DNA of 64,000 bases from Actinospica sp035552695 (GCF_035552695.1 NZ_DASZKT010000032.1:24006-88005); one strand, 5' to 3'; positions 45,644 through 55,219 are shown, counted from the first letter of the stretch. Notes: generated by a model not told the origin, from the letters alone. Numbers and translations: made by a program.

Positions 45644-46513
45644 ATGCGCATCCGCTTCAGCACGCAGGATTTCGGCCACATCCGTTTCGCGACGCGGCCC
45701 GCGCCGCTCTTCGAACTCAATCTCGCACTACTGAATCTCGCACGCGTCGACGGCGATCCGCTCACCGTCCGCTGGCGCCGTCTCCAGTCGCACGCACTGC
45801 TGCACGCGCTGCCGTCCGCCCTGCCGCTGCGTGACCTGATCGAGGAGGTGCGGCGAGGCGGTGCCGAGGCGTGGGACCGGCCGAGCGTGGCACAACGCCG
45901 GGCCTTCGACGCCGTACTCGCCCCGCGCTGGCAGGTCGTCGAGGACCTGCATCGCGGCGAATTCACCCGGCACGCGCTCGCGGTCGCCGAGTACGGTATC
46001 GCCCACGCTCTCGCCGCCCTCCCGCACGCGCACCTCGACGGCGACACCCTGGAGATCGACTGCTTCCGGGCCGACGAACGGCGACACGAGCACAAGGCCC
46101 GCGACCAAGACCGCGTCCGTGACCGCGACATCGTGCTGCTGCCGCACTTCCACGGCGCCGCGCACACGTACGTCACCCGGGCCGCCGAACGCCCGCTGGT
46201 CATCGCGTACCCCGCGGGCCCGGGCGCCGCACTGCTCGGCGAGGCCGCGCAGCAGACCGACCAAGCCCTCGCCGACGTCATCGGCCACACCCGCCACCGC
46301 GCCCTGCTGTTGCTCACCGAGGCCCACACGACCGGCGATCTCGCGCGCAGCCTCAAGATCAGCAACGCCACCGCCTCCGCCCACGCCACCTCCCTTCGCG
46401 CCGCCGGGCTCATCGCCTCCACCCGCACCGGCCGCACCGTCCTGCATCAGTGCACCGCCCTCGGAGAGCTCCTCATCCAGCACCGCCGGGCCCGGACGAC
46501 CGCCGTCGCGTAG
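45644..46513 (+). CDS. ArsR-like winged-helix regulator
   Basis: A 289-residue protein. The C-terminal ~80 residues form a winged helix of the ArsR type (LLLLTEAHTTGDLARSLKISNATASAHATSLRAAGLIASTRTGRTVLHQCT). The N-terminal 200 residues (beginning MRIRFSTQDFGHIRFATRPAPLFELNLAL) are a helical domain found in many actinobacterial regulators of unknown ligand. No metal-binding Cys pair is seen. It lies before the PadR-ABC operon but has its own promoter and leader. Targets are unknown. Confidence 0.8.
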   Translation: MRIRFSTQDFGHIRFATRPAPLFELNLALLNLARVDGDPLTVRWRRLQSHALLHALPSALPLRDLIEEVRRGGAEAWDRPSVAQRRAFDAVLAPRWQVVEDLHRGEFTRHALAVAEYGIAHALAALPHAHLDGDTLEIDCFRADERRHEHKARDQDRVRDRDIVLLPHFHGAAHTYVTRAAERPLVIAYPAGPGAALLGEAAQQTDQALADVIGHTRHRALLLLTEAHTTGDLARSLKISNATASAHATSLRAAGLIASTRTGRTVLHQCTALGELLIQHRRARTTAVA

Positions 46514-46573
46514 TTTCCGAAGATCACCTAGCCAGACCTGCCCTTCCTGGCATATCCCCAGGTCAGAACTCTA

Positions 46574-46610
46574 TTGACCCGGCGTATACACCGAGTGCAT
46601 ACTGGCCACG
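46574..46610 (+). promoter_or_regulatory. Promoter and operator of the PadR-ABC-FtsX operon
   Basis: TTGACC (46574-46579) and CATACT (46598-46603) are 18 bases apart, and the GTG start follows six bases later, so the mRNA is leaderless. The palindrome GTATACACCGAGTGCATAC (46584-46602) has 8-bp arms with one mismatch and covers the -10 box. A PadR protein bound here would block its own operon. Confidence 0.7.
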
Positions 46611-47137
46611 TGAGCGTTCCTCTGACCCTGCTCGGGCTGCTCGACCGCGAGCCCAGCCACGGGTACGACCTGAAGCGGGACTACGACGAGTTCTTCGGCA
46701 AGGACAAGCCGCTGCCGTTCGGGCAGGTGTACTCGACGCTCGGCCGACTGGCCCGGGACGGGAAGGTCACCGTCGGGGCGAGCGAGCCGGGCGACGGCCC
46801 GGACCGGAAGCGGTACACCATCACCGAAGCGGGACGGGCCGAGGTGGCGACCTGGCTCGCCGAGCCGGCCGCGCCGGAACCGCACCTGCAGTCGGTGTTC
46901 TTCGCGAAGGTCGTGCTCGCCCTCATGCTCGGCCGGGACGCGGCCCGATATCTCGACGCGCAACGCGGCGCGCATCTGCGGCGCATGCGCGAATTGACCG
47001 AAATGCGGCGTGGCGGCGCGACGATGGACGTACTGCTCGCCGACTACGGCCTGTTCCACCTCGAAGCGGATCTGCGCTGGATCGACGCCACCGAGGCGCG
47101 GCTCGGCGCTCTGAGAGAAATGGTACGCAAGCCATGA
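46610..47137 (+). CDS. PadR-family transcriptional regulator
   Basis: A 175-residue repressor. The N-terminal winged helix reads VPLTLLGLLDREPSHGYDLKRDYDEFF and GQVYSTLGRLARDGKVTV, with the wing DRKRYTITEAGRAEV. The C-terminal half is the helical dimer arm (PadR-s2 type; ALMLGRDAARYLDAQRGAHLRRMRELT). The start is GTG 46610, given by a promoter that ends six bases upstream. Its stop overlaps the start of an ABC ATPase gene. Regulator and exporter in one operon point to a repressor that responds to the exported compound. Confidence 0.9.
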   Translation: MSVPLTLLGLLDREPSHGYDLKRDYDEFFGKDKPLPFGQVYSTLGRLARDGKVTVGASEPGDGPDRKRYTITEAGRAEVATWLAEPAAPEPHLQSVFFAKVVLALMLGRDAARYLDAQRGAHLRRMRELTEMRRGGATMDVLLADYGLFHLEADLRWIDATEARLGALREMVRKP

Positions 47138-47871
47138 GCACAGACCTGACCGCGGCGGATCCCGCGGGCGGCCCGAGCGCCACGCGCCGCGCCATCCTCG
47201 AAGCGCACGACCTGCACCGCGCCTTCGGCCAGACCCCGGCGCTGCGCGGCGCCGACCTCGCCGTGGGCACCGGCGAGATCCTGGCGGTGATGGGCCCGAG
47301 CGGCTCGGGCAAGTCGACCCTGCTGCACTGCCTCGCCGGCATCTACACGCCCGACCAGGGCGAGGTGCGCTTCGACGGGCAGCGCATCGACACACTCAGC
47401 GACGGGCGGCGCACCGAACTGCGGCGCACCGCGTTCGGCTTCGTCTTCCAGTTCGGGCAGCTGATCCCGGAACTGACGGTCGCCGACAACATCGCCATGC
47501 CGCTGCTCCTCGGAAAGGTCCGACGCAAGGAGGCGTACCAGCGGGCTGATTCCTGGCTCGAGCGGCTGGGCCTCGGCGGTCTCGGCACGCGGCGCACCGG
47601 AGAACTGTCCGGCGGCCAGGCGCAGCGGGTGGCCATAGCCCGGGCGCTCGCGCCGCGCCCCAAGGTGCTGTTCGCGGACGAACCCACCGGCTCGCTCGAC
47701 TCGCTGACCAGCGAGACCGTGATGGATCTGCTGGTGGCCACGGCCCGCGCCGAGGGCACGACCGTGCTGCTGGTCACGCACGACGCCCGGGTGGCCGCGT
47801 GCGCCGAGCGGACCGTCATGGTGCGCGACGGCAAGGTCTCCGCGCTGACCGAGTTCGAGGTGGCACACTGA
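47134..47871 (+). CDS. ABC transporter ATP-binding protein (MacB/LolD type)
   Basis: A 245-residue ATPase of the MacB/LolD/FtsE branch. The Walker A motif is MGPSGSGKSTLLHCLAGI, the Q-loop FQFGQLIPELTV, the signature LSGGQAQRVAIARALA, Walker B VLFADEPTGSLDS and the switch His in LLVTHDARVA. Its ATG overlaps the PadR stop, and its stop overlaps the permease start, so all three genes are coupled. It should drive the FtsX-type permease for export or for mechanical signalling at the membrane. Confidence 0.93.
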   Translation: MSTDLTAADPAGGPSATRRAILEAHDLHRAFGQTPALRGADLAVGTGEILAVMGPSGSGKSTLLHCLAGIYTPDQGEVRFDGQRIDTLSDGRRTELRRTAFGFVFQFGQLIPELTVADNIAMPLLLGKVRRKEAYQRADSWLERLGLGGLGTRRTGELSGGQAQRVAIARALAPRPKVLFADEPTGSLDSLTSETVMDLLVATARAEGTTVLLVTHDARVAACAERTVMVRDGKVSALTEFEVAH

Positions 47872-50228
47872 TGTACCGGCTCGGTCTACGCCTGACGCTG
47901 CGCAGCGGCAAGGAGGCGCTCACCCGCCTCCTGGTGACCATGGCGGCCGTCGCGGCCGGCGTCACCATCCTGTTGGCCGTGCTGGCCGACTTCCATGCGT
48001 TTCAGTACACGAACAACCAGCCGCGCTGGCAGAGCACGCTGGGCGCCGCCGTCACCACCGGATCTTCGTACACGTACAAGACCACCGGCCCCGAGGCGCG
48101 GAGCGAGCTGTGGAACTACAGCGAGACGATTTTCCGGGGGCAGACGATCGATCAACTCGACGTCGCCGCCCTCGGGCCGAACGCACCGCTGCCGCCGGGC
48201 ATCAGCTCCCTGCCAGGCGCCGGACAGTACTACGCGTCGCCCGCGCTGGCCGCGCTCATCGCCTCCACTCCGGGTGACCAGCTGGGCGACCGGTTCCCCG
48301 GGGTTCGAGAGGGCACCATCGGCGACAAGGCTCTGACCGGCCCGGACGCCCTGGTCGTCTACGTCGGTTACAGCCCCTCGCAGCTGGCCGTGCGGCCCGC
48401 GACGATTCAGGTCTCGACGATCTCGAGCGGCGCGCAGACCAGCGTGTGGACGAACTACTTCCGCTACGCCTTCGCGGTCGGCGCGGTCGCGTTCGTGCTC
48501 CCGATCCTCATTCTGATCGGCATGGCGACGCGGCTCGCGGCCACGCGACGCGAGGAGCGCTACGCGGCGCTGCGTCTGGTCGGCGCGACCAACCGGCAGA
48601 TCGCCGTCATCTCGTCGGTCGACGCGAGTGTCAGCGCTCTGGCAGGGACGCTGCTCGGAATGCTGCTCTTCGTCCTGCTGCGACCGCTGCTGGCCGACAT
48701 GGTGTTGTTCGGCACGAAGTACTTCTCGTACGCCGTCACGCCGACCGCGCTCGGATATCTCGCGCTGCTGGTGTGTGTGCCGCTCGCCTCGGCGGTCGCC
48801 TCGCTGATCTCGCTGCGACGGGTACGGATCTCCCCGCTCGGTGTCACGCGCAGGCAGACGCCTCCGCGGCCCAGCGTCGTGCGCGTGATCCCGCTCCTGC
48901 TCGGAGTCGCGCTGTTCGTCTACGGCGTGGCCGCGACGACCCGGCAACAGCTTGGCGTCGGCGTGTACCCGGGGCTGCTGCTCACACTGATCGGGCTCGT
49001 CGTCGCCGGGCCATGGCTGACCGCGACGGCGGCCCGGCTGCTGGCGCGACGGACCGGCTCGGCGCCCTCGTTGCTCGCGGCCCGACGGCTCGCGGACACT
49101 CCGAAGGCCGCGTTCCGTGCCGTCAGCGGTCTGATCCTCGCGGTGTTCCTGGGCTCGATGCTCGCCGGTCTGATGCCGACGGTCAACGAGACGACGGCCA
49201 CCCCGACCGCCACCGCGCTCTCGAACGTGCTGCTCGACACCTTCTACTACTCCCCCGTGTGCGGCAACGACGTCAACTGCACCGGCGGCTCGCCGAACAA
49301 GAACGCGAACACCCCTTCCGGTCTGCTCGGTCTGACACCGGCCACCGGAGCCGCGATCGTCCAGCAACTGCAGGCCTTCCACGGCGTCGCGGTCGTGCCC
49401 TACTACTCGCTGCCGAGCGACGCGCAGATTCCGGTCGGCCCGCCGCATTCCGGGGGCTCGGCCTTGAAGCCCGGTGCCAGCGTGCCGCCCCCGCAGGACT
49501 CATACGACTCCGCCCTCAGCTGCGCGGCCCTCGCCCAACTGCCCGCATTCGGCACGTGCGCGCCCGGCCGGACGACGATCGAGGCCGATACCAGCAACCT
49601 GACCAGTGACAACCCGAAGGACAGCGCACAGCCGATCGCAGTACCCGCACTTCCCGCGGCCACCCAAGATCTCAGCACCCTGTATCTGCGCGGCGTGCTC
49701 GTCAGGGTGGACGACCCGACCACGCTGGAGCTCGTGCGTACGTTCCTGGTGACGCACACGCCGCTCTCCCAGTCCGGCATGGCCCCGCGCACGTTCGGCG
49801 AGTCCGTGCAGGCTCGGGCGCAGGTCAGCAACATCGTGCAGCGCATGATGAACATCGCCGTCGTGCTCACCCTGCTGGTCGCGGGATGCAGCCTCGCCGT
49901 CGCGGCGGGCGGCAGCCTCGTCGAGCGCAAGCGCCCCTTCACCCTGCTCCGGCTGACCGGAACCCCGGTCCGCACGCTGTACAAGGTCGTGCTGCTCGAG
50001 GCGCTGCTCCCGCTCGCCGCGGCCACCGTCCTCGCCATCGCCGCCGGCTACGGCCTCGCCGTCGTCGCCGCCACGAAGGTGGCCCCGGCGGGCACGCCGA
50101 TCCCCGGCCCCGGCAGCTCCTACTACCTGACCATGGCCCTCGGCCTGCTCGCCGCGCTCGTCCTGATCAGCGGCACCCTGCCGTTCCTCAGCCGGCTCAC
50201 CCGATCCGACAACGCGAGGTTCGAATGA
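47871..50228 (+). CDS. FtsX-like ABC transporter permease
   Basis: A 785-residue permease with the FtsX/MacB layout. An N-terminal helix (TRLLVTMAAVAAGVTILLAVLA) is followed by an extracellular part, and then a bundle of helices with a coupling segment ATRLAATRREERYAALRLVGATNRQIAVI. A second membrane block near residue 650-780 repeats the pattern with GGSLVERKRPFTLLRLTGTPVRTLYKVVLLE. This doubled FtsX arrangement is usual in actinobacterial antimicrobial or lipid exporters. The start ATG overlaps the ATPase stop. It is convergent with the GT39-like gene, with 36 bp between stops. Confidence 0.9.
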   Translation: MYRLGLRLTLRSGKEALTRLLVTMAAVAAGVTILLAVLADFHAFQYTNNQPRWQSTLGAAVTTGSSYTYKTTGPEARSELWNYSETIFRGQTIDQLDVAALGPNAPLPPGISSLPGAGQYYASPALAALIASTPGDQLGDRFPGVREGTIGDKALTGPDALVVYVGYSPSQLAVRPATIQVSTISSGAQTSVWTNYFRYAFAVGAVAFVLPILILIGMATRLAATRREERYAALRLVGATNRQIAVISSVDASVSALAGTLLGMLLFVLLRPLLADMVLFGTKYFSYAVTPTALGYLALLVCVPLASAVASLISLRRVRISPLGVTRRQTPPRPSVVRVIPLLLGVALFVYGVAATTRQQLGVGVYPGLLLTLIGLVVAGPWLTATAARLLARRTGSAPSLLAARRLADTPKAAFRAVSGLILAVFLGSMLAGLMPTVNETTATPTATALSNVLLDTFYYSPVCGNDVNCTGGSPNKNANTPSGLLGLTPATGAAIVQQLQAFHGVAVVPYYSLPSDAQIPVGPPHSGGSALKPGASVPPPQDSYDSALSCAALAQLPAFGTCAPGRTTIEADTSNLTSDNPKDSAQPIAVPALPAATQDLSTLYLRGVLVRVDDPTTLELVRTFLVTHTPLSQSGMAPRTFGESVQARAQVSNIVQRMMNIAVVLTLLVAGCSLAVAAGGSLVERKRPFTLLRLTGTPVRTLYKVVLLEALLPLAAATVLAIAAGYGLAVVAATKVAPAGTPIPGPGSSYYLTMALGLLAALVLISGTLPFLSRLTRSDNARFE

Positions 50229-50264
50229 GCACACTGAATCAGAGGGCGCACGAAACCAAAGAGC

Positions 50265-51914
50265 TCACGAAGTGTCCGACCGCCAGATCCAGTAGTACCC
50301 CGTCCCGTACTGGTCGCTGTCCTTGACCTTCGCGATCAGCGTGTAGCCCTTCTGTGCCATGAGCGGGCCGTCGATCGTGTTGTCGAGGCCGGCCGTCGGG
50401 CCGAAGCGGAGGACTACGAGGCCGAAGTACTGGTCGGCGATGGCCTGCTGGTACGCGGGGATGCCGCTGAGGACCTGGCCCTTCTTGGTGGTGTACGTGA
50501 ACGAGAAGGTGCTGTACCACTGGTACGGCTGCGTCAGGTCGCTGAGATAGTACCTCGGGACCTCGTCCTCCTCGGCGAGGATGCGGTCGGTCACCGGGCG
50601 GACCTGCGTCTTGAGGTCGGAGACCATCTGGCTGGAGTCGGGCCAGCCGCCGTACAGCTGCGTGGACTGGACGATGGCGGCCCAGGTCAGGGCCAGGCAG
50701 ACCATGATGCCCGCGAAGAGGCGGCGCGGATCGCGGGCGCCGATGCGGAGCAGGCCGGCGAGCGCGACGCCGGCCACGGGGGAGGCGAAGAGCAGGCCGA
50801 AGCCGACGTGCTTCTGCAGGGAGGTGGCCGTGTGCAGGTGCACCTGGTACACGGGCGCGAGCAGCGCCGTGAACGCCAGCGCCAGGCTCAGCAGCACGCG
50901 GACGAGGATGGCGGCGCGGGTCTCGCCGTTTCTTCGCGCCAGCCGCGCGTCGACCCAGACGCCGGCGAATGCGAGGATCGTGACACCCGCGCCCAGTTCC
51001 GCGGCCATCTTCAGTATGTAGCCGATCGAGTCGCCGCCGCTGGCCCGGTTCGTGGTCGTCGAGGTGATGCCCGCGACGTACGAGGGGCCGAGCATCTTGA
51101 GCCAGCCGTACACGAGGCCCGCGAAGGACAGCGTGAACAGCAGGCCTCTGCCGATCGACGCGATCCAGCCCCGCCGCCGCGCCTCGCCGGTGACCTTCAC
51201 GCGGCCGCCGTACCTGCCCGCGAACACCGCGACGAGGGCGATGGTCGGGACGAACATCAGGCCCGCGTACTTCGTGCCGACCGCGAGCACGGCCGGCGGA
51301 ACGGCGAGCAGCACGAGCGGGGCCATGCCGCGTGCGGTCGCGACGACGATCCACAACGCGAACGCGAGTAGGAACAAGGACATCGGGTCGTACGTGGCGA
51401 GCCTGCTCAGGAACAGCGTCGGCGCGGCGACCGCGAACAGTGCCGCCGCGCACGCAGCCGCCGGCCGTCCGTACAGCCGCCTCGTCACGCCCCACACGCA
51501 GCACGTCGCGCCGAGCATGAAGATCAGGCTCAGCGCGCGGGCACCTTCGAGCCCGAACAAGCCGTCCGCCGCCGCGCCGAGGACCGGGTACAGGAACGGC
51601 GCGCCCGAGAAGTACGTCGAGTAGTTGTCGTACGTGGTCTGATGGTGCAGCAGCCACGCGATCTCGTGGTGACCGGCGTAGAGGTACAGCGCTTCGTCCT
51701 CGAACGCCGTGTTGTGCAGCCGGGTCGCCAGCGCGACCTGCAGCGCGAGTACCGCGATCAGCGGCAGTCGCCCGATCAGCCAGTGCCCGAAGCGATTCGC
51801 GGTGAAGCGCTGCCACGGGCTCGGGCCGACGTAGGACGCGGGGTCGACGGTGTGGATGACGGTGGGGACGGGCGTGGCGACACGAGCCACGCCCTCAGTC
51901 GGCGTGACGGTCAT
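50265..51914 (-). CDS. GT39-like membrane glycosyltransferase, second copy
   Basis: A 549-residue paralogue of the GT39-like protein at 37187-39037. It shares the acidic loop HNTAFEDEALYLYAGHHEI, then YFSGAPFLYPVLGAAAD, LATYDPMSLFLLAFA and LAVGTKYAGLMFVP. The C-terminal FSFTYTTKKGQVLSG also matches, followed by AYQQAIADQYFGLVV. It lacks the long Ala/Pro-rich N-terminus of the first copy. About ten membrane helices are visible. The ATG at 51914 overlaps the stop of the GT2-GH26 fusion gene (ATGA), so the two are coupled. It probably transfers a sugar from a polyprenyl phosphate to the polymer or its lipid. Confidence 0.83.
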   Translation of the reverse strand: MTVTPTEGVARVATPVPTVIHTVDPASYVGPSPWQRFTANRFGHWLIGRLPLIAVLALQVALATRLHNTAFEDEALYLYAGHHEIAWLLHHQTTYDNYSTYFSGAPFLYPVLGAAADGLFGLEGARALSLIFMLGATCCVWGVTRRLYGRPAAACAAALFAVAAPTLFLSRLATYDPMSLFLLAFALWIVVATARGMAPLVLLAVPPAVLAVGTKYAGLMFVPTIALVAVFAGRYGGRVKVTGEARRRGWIASIGRGLLFTLSFAGLVYGWLKMLGPSYVAGITSTTTNRASGGDSIGYILKMAAELGAGVTILAFAGVWVDARLARRNGETRAAILVRVLLSLALAFTALLAPVYQVHLHTATSLQKHVGFGLLFASPVAGVALAGLLRIGARDPRRLFAGIMVCLALTWAAIVQSTQLYGGWPDSSQMVSDLKTQVRPVTDRILAEEDEVPRYYLSDLTQPYQWYSTFSFTYTTKKGQVLSGIPAYQQAIADQYFGLVVLRFGPTAGLDNTIDGPLMAQKGYTLIAKVKDSDQYGTGYYWIWRSDTS

Positions 51915-54811
51915 CGGTTGCCCACCTTCGTCATCGCCGCGGCCAGGTTCTGGAACTGGGCCACAGTCTGCTTGTCCGCGGTCAGCGCCCAGGGTTTGGC
52001 GTCCTTGCCGGTCAGGTCGCTCACCGGACCGGCCTCCTGGTACACCACCGCGGCCACGTCGTCCCGCGCGGCCACCGCCACCTGCAGCTTCTTCAGCCAG
52101 GCGACGCGCTGGGCAGGGGTTCCGTCCAGCGAGACCTGGAGCATCAACTGCTTGCCGGGGTGCCGCGCAGCCGCCGCGGCCAGCTCCTTCGCCGGGTCGA
52201 CCCAGGTCGTCTTCGGGAACTCGGCCAGGGTCAGCGCGACCGCGTCGACCTGGCTCGCGGGCGGGGTGTACAGCTGGTCGTCGCCGGGGTCGGCGGGCGT
52301 CCAGACCCACGAGACGTTCGTCGCTCCGGCCTGCGTGAACAGGTTTCTGATACGTGCCCAGGCACGCGGCACGTCCTGCGGGATGCCGCCGTTGGCGACA
52401 CCCGAACTGGCCGAGTAGTTGCGGTCGGTCTGCGGCAGCACCGTGAGATACAGCGGCCTGCCGTAGGCCGCGATCTCCCGCGCCCACGTGTTGATCTGGT
52501 TGTCGTCGCTGCCGTTCGCGATCGCGGTCAGCGCCGAGGTCAGGCTCGCCTTTCCGTTGTTCGAGAACACGATCGTGAGCCACGGCACTCCGCCGTTCGC
52601 CGCGATCGAGTCCGCCCAGCCGTAGTCGAAGGAGTCACCTATCTCCTGTGTCCGGGCGGTGGTTTCGAACGTGACGCCCAACTGCTTCTCGATCGCCTCG
52701 ACCCCGGTGCCGCCGTACGGCGTGGCCAGCGCGCCGACACCGATATACGGGTGCGCGGGCAGCGCGGCGGCCGTGAGGTGCAGCGGCGCCGAGGAGGCGC
52801 TGACGGCGCTGGTGTCGAGCACGAACAGCATCGCGCCGCCGACCACGACCCCCGCGAAGGCCGTCCGCGGCTTCGGCAGCCGACGCGCGGGGCGCGGAGT
52901 GCGGTGCCGACGCTGGTGCTGGTCCGGCCGCGGGATCAGCGCCTCCAGCGGCACCTCGCCGCCGTGCAACTCCGCCTCACGGCGCTCCTGGCGGGCCTGG
53001 CGCGTGTCCAGGACCACGAGGATCATGTGCATCCCGGACATCACGCACAGGTACAGCAGCCAGAATCCGGCCAGCCAGTACGCCGATCCGCCCGGCCGCA
53101 GCGCCAGCTTCACCATCGCGACGAGGCAGCCCGCGACGACGATCAGGTGCAGCTGCGCGGTGCGCCAGGGCGACATGGTGCCGCGCTTCTTCGGGGTGAG
53201 CGTGAAGTCGCCCTTGCGGCCGATCACGACCCGGAACGCGGCCTGCAGCAGCACCGGGAACGAGCCGTAGTTGATGATGATGCAGCGCCAGCTCGTGATG
53301 TCCCAGGCGGCATGCCAGAAGCCCGCGATGGACAGCGCGAAGTAGGGCACGAAGTACAGCAGGAAGTCGGTGGCCGTGGCGCCGCGTACGCCGCTGATCC
53401 CGGTGAGCACGAATAGGATCGGCGCGATGCAGAAGATCAGGTCCCGGACTCCGCACCAGTAGTGCGTGGTCGCCAGCAGGTAGTGCGCGCGCTGCTGGGC
53501 CGTCAGGCCCTTCTTGCCCTTCGGCGCGGGCAGCAGCAGATCGCGCCAGTGGTCCCACAAGATGTTGAGCGTGCCGCGCGCCCAGCGGTCCTGCTGCTTG
53601 AAGAACGAGGCGAGGTCCAGCGGTCCCAGGCCTACGGCGAGGATGCCGGTGAAGTAGACCGACCGCCAGTTCGCGGCCATCCGGATCGACGCGGCGAAGT
53701 CCTCGGTGATCGAACCCGTCGGGATGCCGCCGATGGAGTCGATCGCCGTGGCGCGCATCAGGAAGTTGGTGCCGCAGATGAACGCCGCGTTGTGCGCCGC
53801 CTTGCCGGGACACAGCAGCCGGTAGAACAGCGACTGCTGGTCGTCCGCCCAGCGCGCGACGGGGTTCTTCCGGTTGCCGTAGAACTGGCCGGACTGCACC
53901 CAGCCGACGTCCGGGTCGTCGAAGCCCGGGATCAGCTTGAGGAAGAAGTCCTCGCGCGGGATCTGGTCGCAGTCGAAGATGCACAGCAGCACGTCGCCCT
54001 CCGCGCCGACCGCTGTGCGGGCGTTGTTGATGTTGCCCGCCTTCGCGCCGCCGCCGATCGTGCGCACCACGTGCAGCACGCCGAATTCCTCGCACAGCGC
54101 GGAGATCTCGGGGACGGTGTCCCTCTTGGCCACGTAGCCGTCGTCGCAGACCACGACGACGATATCGGTGTACGGGTGCTGAGCCAGGTAGGCGTCCCGC
54201 GCGGCCCGGATCCCGGTGAGGGTGGGGCGCAGCACCTCCTCGCCCTCGTCCACGGTCGGCACGAAGACGTAGACCGGGTAGCGGAACGGGTCGACGCGGA
54301 GTTCCTCCGGCACGAACCGGCGCCCGTAGTACGCCTCGGGCTCGGCGGGCGGATTACGCGGCCACAGGCCGATGTGCAGGCCCATGGTGTGGATCGCGGC
54401 GTGCATCTCCGCGAGGTACAGCGGGATGCCGATGATCCAGCCGGGCAGCGGATGCCCGCCGATCGCTATCACGGTGAACCGCCACGACAGATAGTTCACG
54501 CCGCTGGTGAACACGGCCAGCGCGAAGGCGATGTTGCGCAGCTGCCGGCCGCGCCAACCCGCCACCCACGCGAGGCCGAGCGCGAAGGCGAACGCCGCCG
54601 CGGGCAGCCAGGGCCCCGGGCGTTCGACCGCGATGACCACGGCGACCGCGAACAGCCCGATGCGGCTGAACCAGAGCGCCCACTGCGCCACCTCCGTCGC
54701 CGGCGCGGCGATCGGGTCGTCCGGCGCGATGATCGGCAGCATGCCGGTGTCCGCGTCCTGATGCCCGGCCAGCAACGGTTTCGGACGCGGCCTGTCTTCG
54801 AGAACGGTCAT
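51911..54811 (-). CDS. GT2 synthase fused to a GH26-like domain without catalytic glutamates
   Basis: A 966-residue membrane protein. Helices at about 46-110 precede a GT2 domain with CDD (222-224), DCD (280-282), TED (369-371) and QQDRW (406-410), the set of a processive beta-glycan synthase. Further helices end near 602. A basic linker (about 603-650) and a last helix (651-667) lead to a GH26-like domain (about 690-966) outside the cell. Alignment by eye to the lipoprotein at 36111-37190 uses the shared AGATNVSWVWTP. The acid/base motif GHEFNG is here LPQTDR (Gln794) and the nucleophile IAETS is LQVSL (Gln892). Both acids are thus Gln, so the domain is probably a binding module. GGGGAAG precedes the ATG. 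Confidence 0.88.
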   Translation of the reverse strand: MTVLEDRPRPKPLLAGHQDADTGMLPIIAPDDPIAAPATEVAQWALWFSRIGLFAVAVVIAVERPGPWLPAAAFAFALGLAWVAGWRGRQLRNIAFALAVFTSGVNYLSWRFTVIAIGGHPLPGWIIGIPLYLAEMHAAIHTMGLHIGLWPRNPPAEPEAYYGRRFVPEELRVDPFRYPVYVFVPTVDEGEEVLRPTLTGIRAARDAYLAQHPYTDIVVVVCDDGYVAKRDTVPEISALCEEFGVLHVVRTIGGGAKAGNINNARTAVGAEGDVLLCIFDCDQIPREDFFLKLIPGFDDPDVGWVQSGQFYGNRKNPVARWADDQQSLFYRLLCPGKAAHNAAFICGTNFLMRATAIDSIGGIPTGSITEDFAASIRMAANWRSVYFTGILAVGLGPLDLASFFKQQDRWARGTLNILWDHWRDLLLPAPKGKKGLTAQQRAHYLLATTHYWCGVRDLIFCIAPILFVLTGISGVRGATATDFLLYFVPYFALSIAGFWHAAWDITSWRCIIINYGSFPVLLQAAFRVVIGRKGDFTLTPKKRGTMSPWRTAQLHLIVVAGCLVAMVKLALRPGGSAYWLAGFWLLYLCVMSGMHMILVVLDTRQARQERREAELHGGEVPLEALIPRPDQHQRRHRTPRPARRLPKPRTAFAGVVVGGAMLFVLDTSAVSASSAPLHLTAAALPAHPYIGVGALATPYGGTGVEAIEKQLGVTFETTARTQEIGDSFDYGWADSIAANGGVPWLTIVFSNNGKASLTSALTAIANGSDDNQINTWAREIAAYGRPLYLTVLPQTDRNYSASSGVANGGIPQDVPRAWARIRNLFTQAGATNVSWVWTPADPGDDQLYTPPASQVDAVALTLAEFPKTTWVDPAKELAAAAARHPGKQLMLQVSLDGTPAQRVAWLKKLQVAVAARDDVAAVVYQEAGPVSDLTGKDAKPWALTADKQTVAQFQNLAAAMTKVGNR

Positions 54812-54993
54812 ATGCCTGCTTCCCCACCCTTTCGCGCAGCCTGAAGCCCCCCACAGGGCTCTTGAGACAGCTCATCGCCCGCGTCGGCACCACCATGCGA
54901 CGCGAGTGTGTGATCAAATTCGGGTGTGCTCGTCAAACGAGTCAGGAGTCTATCCTCGAGCTGTGAAGAATCGGTAAAATCAAAACATGTTTT

Positions 54994-55045
54994 CATCTCG
55001 CAGGGTGAAGAAGTGCTCCCACTGAGCTACCCCGCGCCACCCCGG
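54994..55045 (-). other. tRNA-like 5' fragment
   Basis: On the minus strand the sequence reads GCGCGGGGTAGCTCAGTGGG, then AGCACTTCTTCACCC. It matches the acceptor and D-arm of an actinobacterial tRNA (GTAGCTCAGTGGGAGC), but the anticodon stem does not pair and there is no T-arm. It looks like a remnant, not a working tRNA. Confidence 0.4.
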
Positions 55046-55138
55046 AGTCACAATTGCGCCTGTCGGGCTCATGATCGAGTCAAGGCACGGTCAAGCGCGT
55101 CTATAACGTGATGGAATCGGGCAAACTAACCTGGAATT

Positions 55139-55219
55139 GCACAGCAAGCAGACGTCAGATCACTGACGTCACATGATTAAACCTTGATGCCGCTCAAATT
55201 GCCGTGCTGATTGCTGTGC
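55139..55219. repeat. Nested inverted repeats after the LysR gene
   Basis: An outer pair, GCACAGCAA (55139-55147) and TTGCTGTGC (55211-55219), is a perfect 9-bp inverted repeat 63 bases apart. Inside it GACGTCAG (55151-55158) and CTGACGTC (55163-55170) form a perfect 8-bp hairpin with loop ATCA. The outer right arm ends just before the LysR stop. Confidence 0.7.

Noticed and set aside
54994..55045. A tRNA gene on the minus strand
   Set aside because: Only the acceptor and D-arm resemble a tRNA. The anticodon stem does not pair and no T-arm follows, so it is listed only as a fragment.
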